Source: Aspidiotus rigidus (lineage: Eukaryota > Arthropoda > Insecta > Hemiptera > Diaspididae). Taken from it: DNA of 64,000 bases. Shown here in pieces: positions 57,720 to 64,000 of the stretch (position 1 is the stretch's first letter; every line of letters starts with the position of its first letter). A model generated the notes under the pieces. That model worked only from the letters and a program-made list of their open reading frames with translations. It was not told the origin of the DNA and searched no databases. The position numbers were made by a program, and so were the translations under genes. The DNA lies in NCBI GenBank assembly GCA_035079385.1, contig JAVHKY010000035.1, positions 930,001 through 994,000 of the forward strand, in the 5' to 3' direction.

Positions 57720-59400
57720 TCCACGGCACAAATATGATCTCACTCCTCCGAAAAAAACAACTTCACGACGACATAATTCTCAAATTCCAGAAACTAATAA
57801 CACTATGTATGTCTTCACGACAATCTTTGCTTCTTCCGTGGTAAAATATACAAGTTTCCTGACGCACTCCCAATGGAAGGGTCGTTATCCATTCTGGTAG
57901 CCGACATATTTATGGACCATGTGGAATCTTAAATACTCACAGATGGAAGCTTCGCTCAACACGTCTATGTTTGGAATGATGCTGGGAACATCCTGCAGCA
58001 ATTCATATCCATTTTGAATTCTTTCTATCCGTCTATGTCTGTCACTCTCGAAATGGGTAACGACTCCCTAAATTTTCTTGACCCCACTGTCACTCCACGG
58101 CCTTCACCTGGAACAAGCGATCTCTCTCTCGCTCTTAACTTTTCCATCTACCTAGGTACAGGAAGAAGACCTTCACTCAAGTATCACTCGGCAACGATTC
58201 TGCGCATCCTCACCAGTACAAATTGGCCACGGTCGATGCTGCTATCCATAGGTTGCTTCTCCTCCCTCTTTCAGTGGAAGCTCGTCTCGTCGAAGTTCAA
58301 AATATTCACGACATGGCTTTATAAAACGGTCTAAATATCGATATTCCAGAAATGGGGGACCGGCGCCTGTTTCTCGCCGAGTTACGATCTAATGAATCAC
58401 TTTTTGCTGGGCACCGCAAGGTGAACGGCGGGACGCCTACATTTTCGAAAAGAACCCCCCTAAAACAAATTTCCTATTGAAATTTCGACTTCCAAGAGCT
58501 GTGTGTGATAAGATTGGGACTCGAAAAAATTTTAAATTCCGCGTCAATATGTGCTATAGAAAAATTTGTGAAGGCTAGACATTATAGGAATTTGACTAGG
58601 TTATCTGATAGGAATCTTTCTAGACTGGATCAAATTCACAAAAAAGCTTCAAATCTACTGTTCCGTATCGTACAACATGCTTAATATTCTAGTGTATGCC
58701 ACAAATAATTCAGATTGATAAGCACATCAATAATTCACTCTTAACACATGCTCGCGCAACTCAAGCCACCTTCACAGCAACTCGTTTTCTTTAAGCCTCG
58801 CGCGTGCCTTCCACTAAGACTCTACAAAATCAATTTCAAACCTGATAATGTCTACTCATGTAACCAAGAGGGAAACAAAAATACGAGGCTTGCGGGTTCC
58901 CCGCTGTCTTTTCTTTTTTTGTTGGGAAGTCGAAGTTCAATAGTACGAAGTGTGACGTCAACCGCAAACTTGTAAAAAATCCTAAAATCAAGGTTTCGAC
59001 TATTCATTTGTTGAACTAAACTTCTCAGTCGTTTTTTTCATATATGAAAAATTTTATTCGCTTAAATCGATATCCGAAGTTAAACCGATAAACAAATTTT
59101 TCACGATATTTGAGAAGAAGACCTCAATTTTTCGACCGTTATTTGCAATATTTTCAGTTTATATCGGACAAACAGGTAGACTCTTGCCTGGAAAAAGACC
59201 CAGACGCTTATCGAAAGAACCAAAAACGAGTCCCAGAATTCAGCTTCAGCATCTACTCGAGTTGGAACACGGCTCGAGCGCACCTCCATAGAGTTCGCGT
59301 TATCCTAGAGAGATTTGAAGAATATGAAATCAGAAGGGCGGCGTCTTCCCAACTGGACGAAAATATCTGTTTAGGGAGGGACGTGTCGAAGATCTGCAAT
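57720..59400 (+). mobile_element. Second Penelope-like element with a GIY-YIG remnant, plus strand
   Basis: GKIYKFPDALPMEGSLSILV followed by ADIFMDHVE (about 57840-57930) corresponds to the FYxQxxGLPMGSPLSPILANIFMEHLE block of Penelope-like reverse transcriptases. A frameshifted palm motif is followed by ILQQFISILNSFYPSMSVTL and NFLDPTVT (57995-58095). A 58500-59100 gap of non-coding and hairpin-bearing sequence follows. Then SVYIGQTGRLL (about 59155-59190) matches the second motif of the GIY-YIG endonuclease that ends these elements. Multiple stops and frameshifts; not the same copy as the minus-strand remnant at 55.2 kb. Confidence 0.75.
58892..58904 (-). repeat. GAA-loop hairpin, GC-type stem
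   Basis: The complement reads GCGGGGAACCCGC: stem GCGGG/CCCGC around GAA. It lies inside the second Penelope-like remnant. Confidence 0.6.
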
Positions 59401-59409
59401 TTTTAACTC

Positions 59410-61610
59410 CAACTCCTTGCGCCAATAGTCGACTGATAAACAAATAACAAAATTCATATAGCAATGAAAAATAAACCCATTTTCAATAACTCCCACCAAA
59501 CTCTCCTATTAATACTTGTCCGTTACCTACAAATTTTGGAGATATTTGCGATACGATGTCGGATCAGCGGACGCCGACTCAGCAATTCCCGATTGTTTGT
59601 TCCGTTCTAAGTAAGTACTTGAGTATAGACAATTAGAATCTCTTATTATTCTTCTGGTTCAATCCGTTAAGGACTGGTACGGTCCCAAATCTTGGTTAAA
59701 TTTATTCTTAAGTCAACCTTACTCTCGCTTACAAGATTGACGGATAGAGATGTTCTATTTTCTGTCCGTTATATTATTTCCAAATAGAAGAAAAATCGTT
59801 CGAGCGGACGTCTCCCTCTCGTTACAAGAAAATTTATAAAATTCATTTTGTTAAACTCTCAATAAAATCTTTTTGTAATTATTTATATGTTTCGATATTT
59901 TCCTCTAATGAAATTTCAGCACGTCTTTCACAGCTTCAAGCCACTCTGACTAATCCTCTTCTTCTCATTTCCCACGGGGGTCTATGTGGTGGTTCTCAGG
60001 GGAACAGGCGCACCTATCTATTTAGATATTCAGAAAATTTCGATTTTAGAGCTACATATATATCGAGAGCGGAGCCTGCAGGGGGTGAACTTCCAAAGGT
60101 CTACTCTCAGAATATAAGAAGGGGGTAACTTGGAGAAAGTTCGACCTTTGAGCTGTATATGAAATGAAAAAGGCTTTTGGAAAAATAGTCACTTATATAA
60201 ACATCGAAAAATCTTCCTTGAGACAGCTTCCATGCTAGTCTTATCAACGAAATCAAACAGACCCTGCAAGTAGTGAACGATTTGGGCTGCAAGTTTTCCA
60301 ACTAATCAACAAAATTGATTCAAACCCATTTTTAAATTCAAAAGTCAAAATTACAGCCAGGCTCAAATATTACGACTAAACAAAAAATAAATATATTATA
60401 TATTGCAGGTTCCCTGCTAAAACACGCTATTAAGATTTCGCTCTCAGTGGAGACGAGAAAAATTTCATCATTTTCTAGGACGCTTCATGTAACTTCACCG
60501 TACAAATTTTTTCGAGTTTTAAATGAACTGAGAGATTTCCGATAAATGGGGAACGCGATAACTTTGGTTTCCTATTAGGAATCCATAAAAATTCGAGGAA
60601 CGTCATTCGTTATCTTCACGATGGTCTTCCCCAAAAAATTTTCAAAAGACTCGTAAACTCAGCATTTACTCGTTGAGTTTTAAAATGCAGTTGAACTTGA
60701 AAATCATCGCTCAAAATGATAAGTAAGAATTCTCCCCTCGTAGGAACTTATGTTCGATATGCGACGAATAAAATTCAACGATTTACAAAGTCAACACTAA
60801 TGCATTTCAATTGGTAAGGGAAGTATTAAAATTTGTCGATTTGACGCAATAACGGTGATATAAATTTTATTTTTATGATCGTACTTAAGATACACGGTCG
60901 AAAAGTTTTTAACGTGGCATCAAGAAGAAAGCGATTTTATAACTATTTTTTTTCTATTCGAACCTCTCAGCTTGTTTCGCGAGTTTCACAAAATTTCACT
61001 CGTCAATACGACCTGGGGTTTCTGTACTGAAATAGACCTTTACATTGCAAGTTTAATCAGGAACGATTGGTTGAATTACCGGTATTATTCAAACAGAAAT
61101 AAACGATTAATATTGAAAGAGATAACAATTACAGTAATATTCAATCAATGCAATTCAGTAAATCTAGACTACAACTTAATTGCACAGGGGTCGTGACTGA
61201 TGACATCATTAGCTGATAACGTCATAATTTATTACAAAAGAAGAGAAAGGATACCGCATACAGGATTACTGAGGGTAACTCCGGGGGTAAATTGAACACA
61301 CAAATTTTAGAATTAGAGGCTAGGATTCAGGAAACTTCAAGAGTCAAAATGTTTTGCGTGGACAAATAAATAAAAATCGACTTCAATGTTTTTTCAGTGA
61401 TAAGCTGAACTAGCTCTCGGGGACTCACTTGCTCCACTCTTTTGCAGCATTCTTGGTCTAGCACGAGTAATATAAGCTCACTATTCTGAATCATGTCAAG
61501 AATTCCGCATACATTTTCTAGGGGAGGGGATCAACTTGGGCTTGGACTCGTGGATTTCCATAGACGGCTGGGGTGCCGGCAAAGACATTGAGAAGACGTA
61601 ACCCAGTCCC
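59410..61610. other. Intergenic sequence, few isolated minisatellite units
   Basis: One degenerate minisatellite stretch at about 60110-60185 (GGGGGTAACTTGGAGAAAGT). Otherwise no repeat family or gene recognised. Confidence 0.4.
60405..60417 (-). repeat. GAA-loop hairpin, mixed stem
   Basis: The complement reads GCAGGGAACCTGC followed by AATATATAA. The stem is intermediate between the ACAGG and GCGGG types. Confidence 0.6.
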
Positions 61611-61669
61611 AAACATGCCAATTTTCGATAGCGGTTGGAGGCACAATCAAGACATCGATCAGTTTAAAC

Positions 61670-61970
61670 CTCCTTGTGACGTCATCAGCCTTCGTAACAT
61701 CATCAGCTTGGATTTGCCTATGACGTCATCGACATTCCTTTCTTTGTCTCCTTCGGACTAGCAGATTTCTGGATTAGGTGTCATGCTACGCCTAGTTTTA
61801 GCCTAGTATACTAAATGCCGAGTCATATACTAGACCTAGTATGGGGTTACTTGAGACCTAGTTTAGGCCCTAGTATAGAGCTAATGTAGTCTAGTATAAA
61901 GACATCAACCAGTTCAAACTTCTTTATGACGTCATCATCATCCGTTGAACCTGCTAGTGACGTCATCAGT
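61670..61970 (+). repeat. Second copy of the CRE/TAGTATA dispersed repeat
   Basis: TGACGTCA palindromes at 61677, 61721, 61927 and 61958. CTAGTATACTAAATG and CCTAGTATAGAGC motifs lie between them. Same order as 34930-35180. Confidence 0.65.
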
Positions 61971-61974
61971 TTGT

Positions 61975-62740
61975 GCATGGTCTCCAATCTAAAATCACTG
62001 GATGCAATACAATCTGCTGCCCTTTGTTTAGCCCTTGGTGTTTCACGCTCAGACTTTGCGTTCAAGCTGATACTCCATTACAATTTTGTTCGTTTTCTTT
62101 TTTCCTTCCCAAAACTCCCTACTGGTTTAGTTAAATCCCATCATCTAGACTAGAGACTATCTCAAATTCAAGCTTCTTTTCCCTATCCACTCTTCTATCC
62201 ATTCCTGGGTATCCCCAGAGTCATGATGGGCCGGATCTAGCTTTCATGGGTCCTGGAGCCAAATTTTTGGGAGGGCCTTCCATCCCTACGGAAAAAAGGA
62301 AAAAAATAGTCCGTATCAACTTTATAGCTGACATAAACTTATTTCATGGCATCTACTGAAAGAAAATTCTGAAAATACTTGACTGTTACATGACCTTTTT
62401 TTAAAGTATGTAAGTGAGTCAACGAGCAAGGAAAAAAGAAAAGTAAAATGGGCTAAAAATACTTCTTTTTTTTTTTGCTTTTTTCTAAATTTTTTGTCAT
62501 TTTTACTTGACTGTTAATGAAAATATTTGACTTTTACTTGTTTACTTGATCTTTCATCAAATACTTGACTTACATTTGATTTAATTGATTTACTTGACCG
62601 GTAGACACCCTGTATTTACTCCTTAACCATTTCCTATCCAAAAGTATCCAATTCTACTGTCTCCTCTCCATTTTACCTAACTTACTTTTAAGGGTCATAC
62701 CCTAGCCAAAAATAGTTTTCAAATTATGTAAAATATCAAG
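61975..62740. other. Intergenic sequence, nothing recognised
   Basis: Low-complexity AT and ACTTGACTT-type repeats near 62500-62600; no gene. Confidence 0.35.
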
Positions 62741-62751
62741 AAAATCGACCA

Positions 62752-63627
62752 GTACTTTTCTATAACGAGGCCGGTTGAAACGAGATTTCGGGTATTGCGA
62801 GCAGAATCTGTGGTCCCTTGCGCTTCACCCATATAGGCTATGTAAATTACATCGTTTACTACGAGGAGTGATGCCGGTCTTAACGAGCTTTTCCTTATCA
62901 ATTAGGGCGTATATTCTCGCAAAACGAAGATTGGTTACCCTTGAATGGAATGTTGGAAACACCGGTTAGTCTGTTTTGACCTCGCGGGAAAAACTTTTCT
63001 CCTTCTCCAAGATTCGAATTTCCCCCCCCCCCCCTCCTTCTTTCAAGCGTCTTCTCCATCCATCAGCATTCCTCCTCTACCTCTATCAAAAACTTGTCTC
63101 GGAGGAGACAGTTCGAAAGCTTCAGATGCACCATCAAGTATCAACAGTCGACTTGTAACATTTGAGCTACGATGGGTGGGCCATTTTATTTTGACAAGTT
63201 TTTCCAGCTTTTCACTTGTGAACAGATTGTCCGAATAGCATTTGAATGCAGCTACAAGAGTTCTTTCTATTTATTGATTACTCTCGAGTCAACCTTATAA
63301 TTATAATTTGCAGTCCATCTTCTGGCAACCGGACATTCATTTTCCAAACCTGAGAATGTTCACGTTTTATATGAGGAGAGGCCTAAAGACAACGCTGGCG
63401 CTCTGGAAACAGTCGAAATAAATTCTACCTATGAAATACGTAAATATGTACAAAACTCCCTCATTCGTTTTTCTCTACTGCATTTGTGTAAGTTTTTCTA
63501 TATTCTCGGTATAACCGGACATAACGAGAATCTCGTTATAACCGGGGTATGTCTACTGCGAGCTTGCGGGTAAAGCGAGAAAAAGTATCAGGCCCTTGAA
63601 TCTCGTTATAGTCGGCATCGACTGTAC
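62752..63627. mobile_element. Possible pogo/Tigger-like MITE remnant
   Basis: CAGTACTTTTCTATAACGAG at 62752 is roughly mirrored by CTCGTTATAGTCGGCATCGA ending in CTG at 63627. Inside are further TATAACGAGA and CTCGTTATAACCGG blocks (63511-63545). Such CCGGTTATAACGA termini are typical of pogo/Tigger-like elements. The right side is followed by TA but the left is not preceded by it, so the limits are uncertain. Confidence 0.4.
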
Positions 63628-63629
63628 TA

Positions 63630-64000
63630 AGTTCACATAACGGCACCATCGCCACCTCTTGCTTCGCAAACGATTCAAAATTCAATGACGGTCCTGCATA
63701 TTCCATTACCAACGATATTTCCTCCCTCCGTCACAATTCTAACAGCCAAGATTCAAGCCATTTTCCAATGCCTGGAACCAATTCTTACTCTTCCTCCTCC
63801 TCAGCGTTTAGTCGATCCATCCCTTCCTCTCATAAGTCTCTCATCCAACTCCTCATCTGGAACCCTGCCATAACAAAATCAGTGGTGGCGAAAAAGTCGA
63901 CCAAGCAGTAAAAGCTGTCACAAATTATCCTCTCTAAATCCAAACTCACTTATTGACATTTAACTCCGAATAAAGTACTAGTGGATTGCCCACGGGCCAA
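63630..64000. other. Window end, nothing recognised
   Basis: A short frame (63685-63873) without a domain. Confidence 0.3.

Overview
This is a 64 kb window of animal nuclear DNA. It is AT-rich and crowded with mobile elements, and its genes have introns. It starts with the last coding exon of a multi-PDZ (PATJ/MPDZ-like) protein. R1-clade, Penelope-like and hAT elements, together with introns of only 60-120 bp, point to an invertebrate. The R1-clade reverse transcriptase favours an arthropod. I cannot name the species.

The main protein-coding content is a dispersed tandem family of seven six-exon genes. Five are on the minus strand (5763-7008, 11527-12897, 19506-20787, 29682-30961, 38784-40075) and two on the plus strand (52000-53310, 53629-54978). 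I assembled them by eye from conserved splice sites. All share intron phases 1,1,2,0,0, and six of the seven read through to secreted proteins of 301-304 residues. Motif by motif they align with alpha-carbonic anhydrases, but every copy lacks all three zinc-binding histidines. They therefore look like a family of secreted carbonic-anhydrase-like pseudoenzymes. Two subfamilies are visible: the pair at 5.8 and 11.5 kb, and the other five. The copy at 29.7 kb has a one-base deletion in exon 4. The copy at 11.5 kb has lost two cysteines and carries an 80 bp MITE in its last intron. Each gene has an upstream ACCGATAA-type box and a TATA-like CATAAAA, and the 19-55 kb subfamily also has AGATAAGAA. 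Two more copies of this promoter block, at 19.09 and 37.92 kb, have no gene behind them and probably mark lost array members.

The rest is repeats. Coding transposon remnants are an R1-clade non-LTR element (35.7-37.5 kb, minus), a hAT transposase gene with one stop and one frameshift (42.1-44.3 kb, plus), two broken Penelope-like elements (55.2-56.3 kb minus, 57.7-59.4 kb plus, the second with a GIY-YIG remnant) and a possible Ty3/gypsy scrap at 49.5 kb. Non-coding elements are mostly foldback structures with long inverted repeats, at 2.4, 3.5, 8.2, 9.8, 15.9, 17.1, 23.0, 23.3, 23.95, 24.96, 26.07, 31.5 and 45.2 kb. Minisatellite and satellite arrays have units of about 29, 45, 104 and 148 bp. 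Two motifs recur across the window: a GAA-loop hairpin whose stem covaries, and the CRE-type palindrome TGACGTCA.

No tRNA, rRNA or CRISPR array was recognised. The gene family and the transposons appear functionally unrelated. The transposons have broken up what was probably a head-to-tail gene array, whose original spacing survives only in the 52-55 kb pair.
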